Source: Prevotella sp.
GTDB taxonomy: Bacteria; Bacteroidota; Bacteroidia; Bacteroidales; Bacteroidaceae
NCBI GenBank assembly: GCA_017442765.1
Contig: JAFRZC010000062.1
Span: 1 to 14,097, forward strand
Length of the DNA stretch: 14,097 nucleotides
Direction of reading: 5' to 3'
A program made the position numbers and the translations under genes. The notes below the pieces were generated by a model. It made no database searches. It was not told where the DNA came from and saw nothing but the letters and a program-made list of their open reading frames with translations. The stretch's first letter is position 1. Each line of letters starts with the position of its first letter. Below are positions 5,821 to 13,212 of the stretch, in pieces.

Positions 5821-8074
5821 ATTTTACGATGTACTTTTTACCGTTCTGAATATAGATTCCCGATTTGAGCGCGCCACTGCCTCCCATGCGACGGCCTTGC
5901 AGGTCGTATATGGATGAGGGATGAGAGAGGAGGGACGAGGGGTTATGCATTACATCGATGCCTGTCGCGTCATCGAAGACAAGGATCATCTTGGCCTCGC
6001 CCGCCTCGGCTGTCACGTTCACTGTGCTCTGCAGGTAGGCACGGCCGGCGGCAAGCAGTCCCTTGCCCGTGCTGTGCTTGAAGCTGACGTCGTCGCCACT
6101 TACTCCGAGCGTGTAGTTGTAGAGCGCTCCTTCTCCGTAGTTCTCCTCAGACATCAGCTGATGAGCCACAATGCAAGGACGAAGCTGGTTGTCGCTCACA
6201 TCGACAGTGCCGGAGGGATTCTCGACGCTTTCCAGCGTGGCCTCGGAAAGCCCTTCGCCATAGATGACGACACCTGTGTAGGCGGGAATGTAGTCGATCC
6301 GGGTGAGTGTGGCCTCGGTTGTGCCGGCTTCGGTCGCCACGCCACTTACCTTATAGGCGGCGGCACCGGTGGTCGTCACCGTCATGTCGCGGTCGCTGCT
6401 GAACGTGGCGTAGCCGTTCGTCAGGCTGACGGCCTTCTGTGTGCTCTGGTAGGCAACGGGACCGTAATAGGTGAGCTTGAAGTTGTCGAACACGAGCCAG
6501 TCGCTGTCTGAATTAGAGCCCTTGCGCACTCCGACGGTGAGCTGGCCGCCGCTGACGATGACCTCGACGGGGTCGTTCACATAGCCGTAGCCATCTCGCA
6601 TGCCAAGCTGCAGGCAACGCTGTGCCGACGGCTTGTCGGAGTTGTTGGGAACCCAGTAGTTGCCCGACTGCCAGGCATAGTAGTTGCCGAGCTTCGCGGC
6701 CGGTGTGTTGTCGCAGATGGACATCACGTTCTGCTGCACGTCGTTGGCGAAGAAGACCGCACGGAGCATCTCCTCGTCGCCGTCGTGCTTCGAGCCTGCC
6801 TCGTCGTGCGAACCGTCGCGGTAGAAACCCTGCAGCTGCAGCGTGTACTTGCCGTCGGGCAGATCGGTGAGCGTGGTGTACATTTCGGCGTATGTGCTGC
6901 CGACACTGGAGATAATCATGGAGCCGCGGCCTAAATCACCGGCTACGTCACAGCCGCGTCCGAAGTCTCCGTCGTAGTTCTTTGTCCAGAGGTCGTAGCG
7001 AGCGTCATTATTGACGAAGTCGGCACTGGGCACGAGCCATGAGGCATCGGCGGGACTGTCGGCCGTGGCACTGCCCAGTGCGGTCATACGCTCCGCCTTT
7101 GTGATGATTTGCCACACGGCATGCTCCTCATCGGGATTGGCCGCGCTGGCCAGATAGTATTGCTCGCCGCCGCCCTTCGAGAAGAGGTTGTAGGCGGGGT
7201 AGGGAGCCGTCGTCTTGTTGCAGCAGAGCACGTAGTCGCCGCTGTAAATCTTGTAGGCGTTGGTCACGCCGGCGACAGTGACGGGCTCTATCGTCCAAAC
7301 GTCAGTGGCGTTGGTGTCGAGGTACATGTTGCTGCGGTTGATGGTTGCGCCCGTGTTGTTCGTGGTGAGCTTACCGCAGATGTAGTAGCCTTCGCCGTTG
7401 GCGGTCAGCGTGAAATCAAGGCCGCGCGTACCGAGATCGCCTAAGGTGTGCCAGAAATTGGTGCGGCTGTCGTTGTTCTGAAGCCACAGACCCGACTCCA
7501 CGTTGTAGAGGTAGAAGTCACCCTCGGCAACGGTTGTTCCCGTAAAGGGAGAGGAGAGTGTGACGGGGGTGGGCATGTCTTGCTGGAAGATAGTCCAGTA
7601 CGATTTGGCATTCGTGCCAGCCTTACACCCATAGACCTGAACAATCATATTGGCTTCGAGCGAGTTGCAACCCTTGGTTACCGTTCCTGTGAAGTCGATG
7701 GTCTGGTCGTTGGATACGATGGCATACATGTTGGCGGTGTTGTGGCTGGCATCGGAATCTTGCCAGACAACCATCTCAACGGGATTCTCGCCAAGCTGCA
7801 CGGCCGCGTTCAGGCTGAGGTTGGTCGATTGGATGTAGCGGCCCGTCTTCGCGTTCTGCACATAGTAGCAGCCATCGTTCTGTGTGGCTGTGAATTTCCA
7901 GTAGGAAGCCGAGCTGATGGAGGAGCCGAGGGCGAGTCCGCCGCCGTTGTCCACCATGTAGAGTGTTCCTGAGTTCTTGTGGCACTGGATGACGTAGGTC
8001 TTGTCTGCGTCGAACTGTGCCCATGCACTTGCCGCAGCTACGACGGCAAGCAGTAGCATAAAGAGTTTTTTCAT
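5819..8074 (-). CDS. Secreted multidomain protein with beta-trefoil-like and carbohydrate-binding-like regions and a Por-like C-terminal tail
   Basis: This 751-residue protein has a signal peptide (residues 1-19, ending ASAWA). Residues 24-165 and 180-325 look like two ricin-type beta-trefoil-like modules, with repeated 'YWKF', 'VWTIEP', 'VWQIIT' W/F strands, the pattern for binding sugars or surfaces. Residues 345-537 ('SWLVPSADFVNN' to 'WLVFDNFKLTYYG') resemble a galactose-binding-like beta-sandwich of the CBM6/35 sort, including 'LPDGKYTLQLQGFYRDG'. Residues 550-700 look like the beta domain that often precedes the tail in Prevotella surface proteins ('GYATFSSDRDMTV', 'IPAYTGVVI'). The end 'IYDLQGRRM...GIYIQNGKKYIVK' is a Por/T9SS-like sorting tail, implying display or release. 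No catalytic domain is recognised, so adhesion or glycan binding is more likely than hydrolysis. It is first in a two-gene operon with the 56-residue protein. Domain names are by pattern. Confidence 0.8.
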   Translation of the reverse strand: MKKLFMLLLAVVAAASAWAQFDADKTYVIQCHKNSGTLYMVDNGGGLALGSSISSASYWKFTATQNDGCYYVQNAKTGRYIQSTNLSLNAAVQLGENPVEMVVWQDSDASHNTANMYAIVSNDQTIDFTGTVTKGCNSLEANMIVQVYGCKAGTNAKSYWTIFQQDMPTPVTLSSPFTGTTVAEGDFYLYNVESGLWLQNNDSRTNFWHTLGDLGTRGLDFTLTANGEGYYICGKLTTNNTGATINRSNMYLDTNATDVWTIEPVTVAGVTNAYKIYSGDYVLCCNKTTAPYPAYNLFSKGGGEQYYLASAANPDEEHAVWQIITKAERMTALGSATADSPADASWLVPSADFVNNDARYDLWTKNYDGDFGRGCDVAGDLGRGSMIISSVGSTYAEMYTTLTDLPDGKYTLQLQGFYRDGSHDEAGSKHDGDEEMLRAVFFANDVQQNVMSICDNTPAAKLGNYYAWQSGNYWVPNNSDKPSAQRCLQLGMRDGYGYVNDPVEVIVSGGQLTVGVRKGSNSDSDWLVFDNFKLTYYGPVAYQSTQKAVSLTNGYATFSSDRDMTVTTTGAAAYKVSGVATEAGTTEATLTRIDYIPAYTGVVIYGEGLSEATLESVENPSGTVDVSDNQLRPCIVAHQLMSEENYGEGALYNYTLGVSGDDVSFKHSTGKGLLAAGRAYLQSTVNVTAEAGEAKMILVFDDATGIDVMHNPSSLLSHPSSIYDLQGRRMGGSGALKSGIYIQNGKKYIVK
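5909..5950. repeat. Short repeat-derived insert before the C-terminal tail
   Basis: On the plus strand this is a purine-rich stretch of repeated GATGAG/GAGG units (for example GGATGAGGGATGAGAGAGGA). In the secreted protein it encodes residues 709-722 ('MHNPSSLLSHPSSI'), exactly between the usual 'DDATGID' linker and the 'YDLQGRR' tail motif. Similar 'SSLL.HPSSI' inserts at this place are, from memory, frequent in Prevotella. Confidence 0.5.
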
Positions 8075-8122
8075 TGCTTTTTGTAGTTTTTGTTATACAT
8101 GTTTATTGACGATTTTGTGTTG

Positions 8123-8130
8123 CAAAATTA
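8123..8130 (-). promoter_or_regulatory. -7 element of the secreted protein operon
   Basis: TAATTTTG on the minus strand matches TAnnTTTG, about 49 bases before the ATG at 8074, giving a leader of roughly 45 bases. No TTTG is found at the -33 spacing. Confidence 0.5.
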
Positions 8131-8172
8131 GTGAAAAAAACGACATGCCAGCCCACTTCCAGCGTGAAATCT

Positions 8173-8197
8173 TGTTCCTTATATTAAATAAAGAACA
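8173..8197 (-). terminator. Weak hairpin after the Na/Pi cotransporter gene
   Basis: A 10-base-pair AT-rich stem (8173-8182 with 8188-8197, one G-U pair on the minus-strand RNA) with a 5-base loop lies about 55 bases past the stop codon at 8253. No T-run follows, so terminator function is uncertain. It is the best candidate in this gap. Confidence 0.3.
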
Positions 8198-8252
8198 TTT
8201 TTCCCCTCCCGACGAACATTCTTCCCGTTTCCGGGTTCTCTGGCACGGCTGT

Positions 8253-9959
8253 TTATGCGTCTTTCTTTCTGGTGCGCATGCGTGCCTCTACGACATTGAC
8301 CACATAGTCGCCGAGTTTCTCGCACTCGTTGATGAGGTCCATGTAGATGGTGCTCACGGCGTAGGTGTACTTGTGATTGTTGATGTCGTGGATGTTCTGC
8401 GACTTCAGTTGGTTGCGGTAATTGTTGATTTCGTTCTCGATGTTGAACGAGCGGTTTACGTCGAACGACTCCTTGCGGCCACCCATCAGACGATTCATCT
8501 GTGTCAGCGACTGGTCGGTGAGCGCCATCATCTGGTGCAGGTGCTGGTATTGCTCGTCGATGAAATGGTCTTGCTTGTTCTGCACTTTCCGCGAGATGGT
8601 GCGTGCCATGTTGTAGCAGGCGTCGCCGATACTCTCGAGTTCACTGATCTCTCGCAGCATGGCACGTATCTTGGCCTTGGTGTCGTCGCTAAGGTGAGCA
8701 TCGCTCACCTGGTCGAGATATTTGGCGATTTCCAGTTCCATGCTGTCGCTGATGCCCTCGTATTTCTCGATGCGCGTGAAGAGTTTGTTGAACTTTTGGT
8801 CGTCTTTCTCCACCAGCAGTTCGCGCACCATGCCGAACATGCGTTGCATACGCTCGGAGAACGATTGTATCTCTTTTTGTGCCTCGAGAACGGAGAGCTC
8901 GGGGGTCTTCATGAAGCCGGCAGTGATGAAGTGCAGGCGGAAATCCTCCTCCTCTACTTTCTTCGGCTTGATGACCCAGCACACGAATCTCTCTATTTGC
9001 GGGATGAACCAGATGAGTATGCCGGCATTGATGACATTGAAACTTGTATGGAAGGCGGCCAGGGTGAATGTCAGCTTCGACATCTGGCTCATGTTTGCCA
9101 TGTCTTGGCGGAAGGCATTAGTGCCTATGTAGTCGACGGTCCATACCACGCCGTCGATAAACCACCGGAATACCAGCAGGATCCACAGTACGCCGAAGAT
9201 ATTGAAGAACATGTGAGCCAGTGCGGCGCGGCGGGCCTGTGTGTTGGCCGACAACGCGGCGAGGTTTGAGGTGATGGTGGTGCCGATGTTTTCGCCCAGC
9301 ACCAGCGCGATACCTTGATAGATGGGCATGGCACCGCTGCCGCAGAGCAACATGGTGATGGCCATGACGGCAGCCGACGACTGCACGCAGAAGGTCAGCA
9401 CTCCACCCAGGAAGAGGAATGTCAGCGTAGTCCAGAAAGAGTTGGGGTCAAACGACTGGAAGAAGTTGAGCACCTTCGGATCGTGTCCCAGATCCATCTC
9501 GTTGCCCGTGAGTCGCAACGTGGTCAGTCCTAAGAGCAGCAGTCCCAGTCCGAAGAGGAAATCGCCGATGTAGCGGTGCTTCTTCATATAGATGAGTATG
9601 ATGCCGAGGAAGAATCCCACGTAGCTGACGATGCTGATGTCGAACGACGATCCTAAGGCCATGATCCATGCCGTGAGCGTGGTGCCGATGTTGGCGCCCA
9701 TGATGACCGAGATGGCCTGTGCCAGCGTGAGCAGTCCGGCATTGACGAACGAGACGGTCATCACTGTCGTGGCGGTAGATGACTGTACGGAGGCGGTAAC
9801 AACGGTACCCGTCAGCATACCGGTGAAACGGTTGGTGGTCATCGCGCCCAGCACGTGTCGAAGCTGCGGACCGGCCATTTTCTGCAACGCGTCGCTCATC
9901 GATTTCATACCGAACATCAGCAGGGCGAGCGAGCCAAGAAGCTTTAGGAGGACTAACAT
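8253..9959 (-). CDS. Na/Pi cotransporter family protein with PhoU-like C-terminal domain
   Basis: This 568-residue inner-membrane protein likely takes up inorganic phosphate with sodium (NptA/YjbB-type, PF02690 family). The two inverted transport repeats are clear: 'TASVQSSTATTV' (QSS at 59-61) with 'GANIGTT' at 88-94, and 'FCVQSSAAVMAI' (QSS at 193-195) with 'GENIGTT' at 222-228. These QSS motifs line the substrate site in the family. About eight membrane segments fill residues 1-330. Residues 350-560 are helical and soluble with PhoU-like bundles ('ISELESIGDACYNMARTISRK', 'INECEKLGDYVVNVVEARMR'), which may couple transport to phosphate status. Length is normal and all motifs are intact. The gene is divergent from the nucleoside kinase and probably monocistronic. 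Some relatives export phosphate, so direction is not settled. Confidence 0.93.
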   Translation of the reverse strand: MLVLLKLLGSLALLMFGMKSMSDALQKMAGPQLRHVLGAMTTNRFTGMLTGTVVTASVQSSTATTVMTVSFVNAGLLTLAQAISVIMGANIGTTLTAWIMALGSSFDISIVSYVGFFLGIILIYMKKHRYIGDFLFGLGLLLLGLTTLRLTGNEMDLGHDPKVLNFFQSFDPNSFWTTLTFLFLGGVLTFCVQSSAAVMAITMLLCGSGAMPIYQGIALVLGENIGTTITSNLAALSANTQARRAALAHMFFNIFGVLWILLVFRWFIDGVVWTVDYIGTNAFRQDMANMSQMSKLTFTLAAFHTSFNVINAGILIWFIPQIERFVCWVIKPKKVEEEDFRLHFITAGFMKTPELSVLEAQKEIQSFSERMQRMFGMVRELLVEKDDQKFNKLFTRIEKYEGISDSMELEIAKYLDQVSDAHLSDDTKAKIRAMLREISELESIGDACYNMARTISRKVQNKQDHFIDEQYQHLHQMMALTDQSLTQMNRLMGGRKESFDVNRSFNIENEINNYRNQLKSQNIHDINNHKYTYAVSTIYMDLINECEKLGDYVVNVVEARMRTRKKDA

Positions 9960-9986
9960 GAATAGGTGATATTAGTGATTTCGCTG

Positions 9987-9994
9987 CAAAATTA
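9987..9994 (-). promoter_or_regulatory. -7 element of the Na/Pi cotransporter gene
   Basis: TAATTTTG on the minus strand matches TAnnTTTG and lies about 28 bases before the ATG at 9959. The best upstream partner is TTG at 10012-10014, 17 bases away, slightly short of the usual spacing. Confidence 0.5.
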
Positions 9995-10038
9995 CATAAA
10001 AATTATGAAAACAATATGGTTCATTCAATCTTTTTTCT

Positions 10039-10046
10039 TAATTTTA
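10039..10046 (+). promoter_or_regulatory. Possible -7 element of the nucleoside kinase gene
   Basis: TAATTTTA is one base off TAnnTTTG and lies about 31 bases before the ATG at 10078. No clear TTTG stands 19 bases upstream. It shares the 118-base divergent gap with the phosphate transporter promoter. Confidence 0.35.
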
Positions 10047-10077
10047 CCCACGAAAAAACATAAAATGAAAATAAATA

Positions 10078-11742
10078 ATGAAAAATGAAACCGTAAAAAT
10101 CCGTTGCCAGAACAGCGGGAGGCTGATAAAGGTTCCGTTTGGCAGCACGCTCGAAGAGGTTTACTGCGCTTCTGGCCTGCAAATGGTGAACAAGCCGCTG
10201 TGCGCCCATGTGAACAACAAGATAGAGGGTATGCGCTACCGCGTGTATAAGCCGAAGGACGTGGAGTTTCTCGACATCACCTCGCCGTCGGGGTCGCGGG
10301 CCTACACGCGCTCGCTCTTCTTCGTGCTCTGCAAAGCCGTGCACGACCTTTACCCCGAGGGCTCGGTGGTCATCGACATTCCCGTGTCGAACGGCTACTA
10401 CTGCGACCTGCACCTCGACGTTGAAGTTACACCCGAGGTGGTGGCCGGCATTCGTGAGCAGATGCAGCAAATCATCGATGCCGCCATACCCATCCATCGC
10501 CGCGAGGTTCCCACAGAGGAGGCCATAGAGCTGTTCCGCCAGCGCAGGACCCACTCGAAGGTGCGGCTGCTCGAGACGCTCGGCTCGCTCTATACCACCT
10601 ACTACGAGATCGACGGCTATGCCGACTATTTCTACGGCTCGATGCTGACCAACACCGCGCAGCTCCACCTCTTCGGCCTTGAGCCTTACTACGACGGGGC
10701 ACTGCTGCGCATACCCTGGGTGGAGAATCCCGCCGAGCTGGCACCGATGATATGGCAGGACAAGATGTTCGACATCTTCCAGGAACACCATCGCTGGCAG
10801 AAGATCATGGGCATCGGCACCGTGGGGGCCTTCAACAAGGCGGTCGATGAGGGTCACGCCAACGAGATTATCCAGGTGGCCGAGGCCCTTCAGGAGAAGA
10901 AAATCGCCCAGATAGCCGAGCAGATAGCCGAGCGCAAGCAGGTGCGGCTGGTGCTGCTGGCCGGGCCGTCGTCGAGCGGCAAGACCACCACCTGCAAGCG
11001 CATCGCCACGCAGCTGGCCGTGAACGGAATCCGGCCCGTAATGATTTCGCTCGACGACTATTTCGTTGACCGTGAGAATACTCCGCGCGACGAGACGGGC
11101 GACTACGACTTCGAGAGCCTTTATGCGCTCAACCTTCCTCTGCTCAACGAGCAGCTCACAGCTCTCTTCCGTGGTGAGGAGGTGAAGCTGCCCAAGTATA
11201 ATTTCCAGTCGGGCAAGAGCACACGAAACGGCAAATTGCTGCGGCTGCGCGAGAATGAGGTGCTCGTCGTAGAGGGCATCCACGCGCTCAACCCCGAGCT
11301 CACGGCCAGCATCCCCGCAGCGCAAAAGTTCCGCGTCTATGCCTCGGCACTCACCACCATTCTGCTCGACACCCACAACTACATTCCCACCACCGACAAC
11401 CGATTGCTGCGTCGCATCATACGCGACCATAAGTATCGCGGTTGCTCGGCACAGGACACCATCCGCCGCTGGCCCAGCGTCCGTCGGGGCGAGCAGAAGT
11501 GGATATTCCCCTATCAGGAGGAGGCCGACGTGATGTTCAACACCGCCATGCTCTACGAGCTCGCCGTCATCAAGAAGCAGGCCGAGCCCGTGCTCGAGGA
11601 AGTGCCCGAGAACTGCCCTGAGTATGCCGAGGCCTATCGGCTGCGCAAGTTCCTGCGCTACATAAAGGCCGTTGACTACGACAAACTGCCGCCCACCTCG
11701 CTGCTCCGCGAGTTCATCGGCGGATCGTCGTTCAAGTATTGA
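10078..11742 (+). CDS. Nucleoside (uridine-type) kinase with TGS- and ThrRS-like N-terminal domains
   Basis: This 554-residue cytoplasmic protein probably phosphorylates a nucleoside such as uridine using a nucleoside triphosphate. The kinase half (about 285-554) has a P-loop 'GPSSSGKTT' at 296-304, then 'VMISLDDYFVDRENTPRDE' with the Asp pair typical of the uridine kinase/phosphoribulokinase family, and 'VLVVEGIHALNPEL'. The N-terminal half carries a TGS-like domain (residues 5-65, 'IKVPFGSTLEEV') and a segment like the second additional domain of threonyl-tRNA synthetase ('LYPEGSVVIDIPVSNGYYCD', 'HRREVPTEEAIELF'). This fusion is standard for about 550-residue Bacteroidetes proteins annotated as nucleoside kinase. 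The role of the synthetase-like part, RNA binding or regulation, is unknown. ATG at 10078 gives the natural start just before the TGS strand. A strong terminator follows the gene. A 469-residue open frame on the other strand is a codon-bias shadow. Confidence 0.9.
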   Translation: MKNETVKIRCQNSGRLIKVPFGSTLEEVYCASGLQMVNKPLCAHVNNKIEGMRYRVYKPKDVEFLDITSPSGSRAYTRSLFFVLCKAVHDLYPEGSVVIDIPVSNGYYCDLHLDVEVTPEVVAGIREQMQQIIDAAIPIHRREVPTEEAIELFRQRRTHSKVRLLETLGSLYTTYYEIDGYADYFYGSMLTNTAQLHLFGLEPYYDGALLRIPWVENPAELAPMIWQDKMFDIFQEHHRWQKIMGIGTVGAFNKAVDEGHANEIIQVAEALQEKKIAQIAEQIAERKQVRLVLLAGPSSSGKTTTCKRIATQLAVNGIRPVMISLDDYFVDRENTPRDETGDYDFESLYALNLPLLNEQLTALFRGEEVKLPKYNFQSGKSTRNGKLLRLRENEVLVVEGIHALNPELTASIPAAQKFRVYASALTTILLDTHNYIPTTDNRLLRRIIRDHKYRGCSAQDTIRRWPSVRRGEQKWIFPYQEEADVMFNTAMLYELAVIKKQAEPVLEEVPENCPEYAEAYRLRKFLRYIKAVDYDKLPPTSLLREFIGGSSFKY

Positions 11743-11760
11743 TCTTCATTCAGATTTTTT

Positions 11761-11805
11761 AACCCTGTTTCTGTTAATAAAACACAAAAACAGGGTTGAT
11801 TTTTT
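11761..11805 (+). terminator. Intrinsic terminator of the nucleoside kinase gene
   Basis: AACCCTGTTT (11761-11770) pairs with its complement at 11788-11797 around a 17-base loop and is followed by GATTTTTT. It begins 19 bases past the stop codon. Confidence 0.85.
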
Positions 11806-11903
11806 GCCGGCAAAAAACGGCTAAAATTTTCCGGAGCTGCATTTCCATGCAGTTTCTATGCAGAAAAGAATCCTTCCATCCTCGCGCTCCGCTCCGTTGA
11901 GTT

Positions 11904-12012
11904 GCGAAAGATATATGTTTCGGGTTGCAAAAGACCATCTTTTGGAGTGCGAAAGGCGGTCTTTTGAAGGGTGAAAGACGGTCTTTCGCAAGGCGAAAGC
12001 TTATCTTTCGCG
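11904..12012. repeat. Tandem array of five 22-23-base hairpin units
   Basis: Units start at 11904, 11927, 11949, 11971 and 11993 (steps 23, 22, 22, 22). Each has the form GCGAAAG-nnnn-TCTTTCG with variants (for example GCAAAAGACCATCTTTTG and GTGAAAGACGGTCTTTCG), so every unit is itself a dyad with a variable centre. Compensating changes occur: when the left arm has AAAAGA the right has TCTTTT. Step length is close to two turns of the DNA helix. Arms too short and centres too small exclude a CRISPR array. Confidence 0.85.
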
Positions 12013-12206
12013 ATGAGAGGCATAAGTCCTATGGACTATGCAGGCCTTATAGAGTTTAAAATCAGTAACTTAGCCAAAGTCGCTCATGGCTGAAGATTTC
12101 TCCGATTCAAAAAAATTTTTTCAGAATTTTCGATTCTCACGCCACTTTTCCCGATGCCGAAAACTTAAAAAATCACAAAAACTGTTGGTAACGGCCTGCA
12201 GATGTC

Positions 12207-12276
12207 GCCTATGAAAACTACGGCCTGTAACGCCAGCAGATGTGCCTATGAAAACTACGGCCTGTAAGGCCAGCAG
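12207..12276. repeat. Two 37-base direct repeats at the edge of the palindromic element
   Basis: The unit from 12207 (GCCTATGAAAACTACGGCCT...) repeats from 12244 with one base changed (AACGCC versus AAGGCC) over the shared part. A third, partial copy (ACGGCCTG, then CAGATGTC) precedes it at about 12191-12206. The second copy runs into the large palindrome. Confidence 0.8.
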
Positions 12277-12440
12277 CTTATAGCCCAGGGCAACGCCCTG
12301 GGTGTCGGGGCGTAATTCATCTCGCCCTGAAAGGGCAAAAGCATTGATTTCCATAGCTTTTGCCCTTTCAGGGCGGTATCGTTGGTTATATTTACCCAGG
12401 GCGATGCCCTGGGCTATGGGGTCACCGGCCTTACAGGCCG
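12258..12440. repeat. Nested 183-base palindromic element (MITE/REP-like)
   Basis: Three concentric inverted repeats share one centre. The core is CGCCCTGAAAGGGCAAAAGC at 12323-12342 mirrored perfectly at 12356-12375. A middle pair (12281-12303 with 12394-12416) contains GCCCAGGGC dyads. An outer pair is 14 bases (12258-12271 with 12427-12440, GGCCTGTAAGGCC type). The element has no protein-coding content. The GCCCTGAAAGGGC and CCCAGGG..CCCTGGG modules resemble dispersed palindromic repeats known in Bacteroidetes, but the family and copy number cannot be checked here. Confidence 0.8.
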
Positions 12441-12469
12441 TATTCAACGGGCACCAGTCTCACAAACAA

Positions 12470-12504
12470 GACCGACGGCCTTGCTCAGGGCAAAGCCGTC
12501 GGTC
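12470..12504 (-). terminator. Hairpin after the DUF805 gene, possible terminator
   Basis: GACCGACGGC (12470-12479) and its complement (12495-12504) form a strong 10-base-pair stem with a 15-base loop. On the minus strand it is followed only by CTTGTTTGTG, a weak T-rich tail, about 47 bases past the stop codon at 12551. Confidence 0.4.
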
Positions 12505-12520
12505 GGGACTTCTAGTTTCC

Positions 12521-12543
12521 GTGCTTCAGACGTACTGAAGTAC
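12521..12543 (-). terminator. Small hairpin just after the DUF805 gene
   Basis: GTGCTTCAG and CTGAAGTAC pair at 8 of 9 positions (the ninth as a wobble in one strand) around the loop ACGTA, 7 bases past the stop codon at 12551. No T-run follows. It may stabilise the 3' end rather than terminate. Confidence 0.3.
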
Positions 12544-12550
12544 GGTGTTC

Positions 12551-13054
12551 CTAAACAGTCTGCGGAACATATTTGGGCGACTCGCCATACTGGTTGGGAG
12601 CGGGGCTGCCGTCGGGGATACACATAATCAGGGGGATCAAGCCGCCGATACCGCAAACCAGCCATAACCACTGCAGATGACCGCTCTTGCCCACGTCGTG
12701 GAGGCGACGTGCGCCTGCTGCAAGCATGGGGAGCAAGGTGCCCAGAGCCCAGACTGCCATGACAATCATGATAATCAGGTTGATGTTGGCATAGCTTGCC
12801 TCCTGTGCCTCAAGTGCTGCCAGCTTGTCGGGGTCGGAGAACATCACCGAGATGGCCTCGCTGACAACAGCGGCCTTCTTGGCAGCGAAAATCTGAAGAA
12901 TCCAGCCGAGAATACCATTGACGGCGGCTACGAGCAGATAGAACCACCAGAACTCAGAGCGGCGTGCACGGCCGTTGAAGTTGGCATAGTTAGCAAAACA
13001 CTTCTTTACTGCATCCATGAAACTCATCATGGGGGTAGCTACTACATTTTCCAT
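12551..13054 (-). CDS. DUF805 family membrane protein
   Basis: This 167-residue protein shows the DUF805 (YhaH/YhaI-like) signature: an N-terminal 'FANYANFNGRARRSEFWWFYLL' segment, a conserved 'AGARRLHDVGKSG' motif and an ending 'PDGSPAPNQYGESPKYV'. Three hydrophobic segments (roughly residues 37-60, 93-116 and 128-146) indicate an integral inner-membrane protein. A longer loop with Lys/Asp/Glu/Ala-rich sequence separates the first two segments. Function in this family is unknown. It stands alone between metG and the repeat-rich gap, transcribed in the same direction as metG but from its own promoter at 13150-13180. ATG at 13054 is used; a Met nine residues later ('MSFMDAVKK') is an alternative closer to the family's usual start. 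Confidence 0.9.
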   Translation of the reverse strand: MENVVATPMMSFMDAVKKCFANYANFNGRARRSEFWWFYLLVAAVNGILGWILQIFAAKKAAVVSEAISVMFSDPDKLAALEAQEASYANINLIIMIVMAVWALGTLLPMLAAGARRLHDVGKSGHLQWLWLVCGIGGLIPLIMCIPDGSPAPNQYGESPKYVPQTV

Positions 13055-13149
13055 AATCTGTAATTTTAATTGTTAATAATAATAGTATATAATTTAAAAT
13101 TTGTCTGACTGCATTCGCATTTGCAGGGGCAAAAGCCCCAATAATGGCA

Positions 13150-13180
13150 CAAAGATAGACAAAAAATATTAAAAAACAAA
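13150..13180 (-). promoter_or_regulatory. Bacteroidetes-type promoter of the DUF805 gene
   Basis: On the minus strand TTTG (13177-13180) and TATCTTTG (13150-13157) are spaced by exactly 19 bases, a full consensus match. The predicted leader is about 90 bases and opens with a GGGGC-TTTT-GCCCC hairpin (13126-13139) near the 5' end, which could stabilise the transcript. Confidence 0.8.
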
Positions 13181-13212
13181 AAAATCAGCAATTTTTTTTG
13201 AAAAAAATGATG

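Larger units (their letters stand above)
11743..12550. other. 808-base gene-free, repeat-dense gap between convergent genes
   Basis: No credible coding region was found. In order it holds the kinase terminator (11761-11805), an 18-base perfect palindrome TTTTTTGCCGGCAAAAAA (11800-11817), a short dyad CTGCAT/ATGCAG (11837-11852), the tandem hairpin array (11904-12012), a plain AT-rich stretch (12030-12180), 37-base direct repeats (12207-12276), a nested palindrome (12258-12440) and two hairpins (12470-12504, 12521-12543) next to the DUF805 gene. Open frames across 12121-12627 are only translations of the repeats. Confidence 0.85.

Noticed and set aside
8001..9269. 422-residue open frame on the plus strand
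   Set aside because: It is antisense to the Na/Pi cotransporter and the start of the secreted protein gene, crosses their intergenic gap and matches no known domain.
10021..11430. 469-residue open frame on the minus strand
   Set aside because: It lies antisense to the well-supported nucleoside kinase and has no recognisable domain; its His/Leu/Val-rich composition is typical of shadows in GC-rich codon-biased genes.
11800..11817. 18-base perfect palindrome as an operator
   Set aside because: It lies past the kinase stop codon with T and A runs around a GCCGGC core, and most likely extends the terminator region rather than a promoter.
11904..12012. Tandem palindromic array considered as a CRISPR array
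   Set aside because: Units are 22-23 bases with only 4-8 variable bases, no spacer-sized segments, and no cas genes are present.
12121..12627. Overlapping open frames of 75-108 residues on both strands
   Set aside because: They are translations of the palindromic repeats; the protein strings mirror each other on the two strands.
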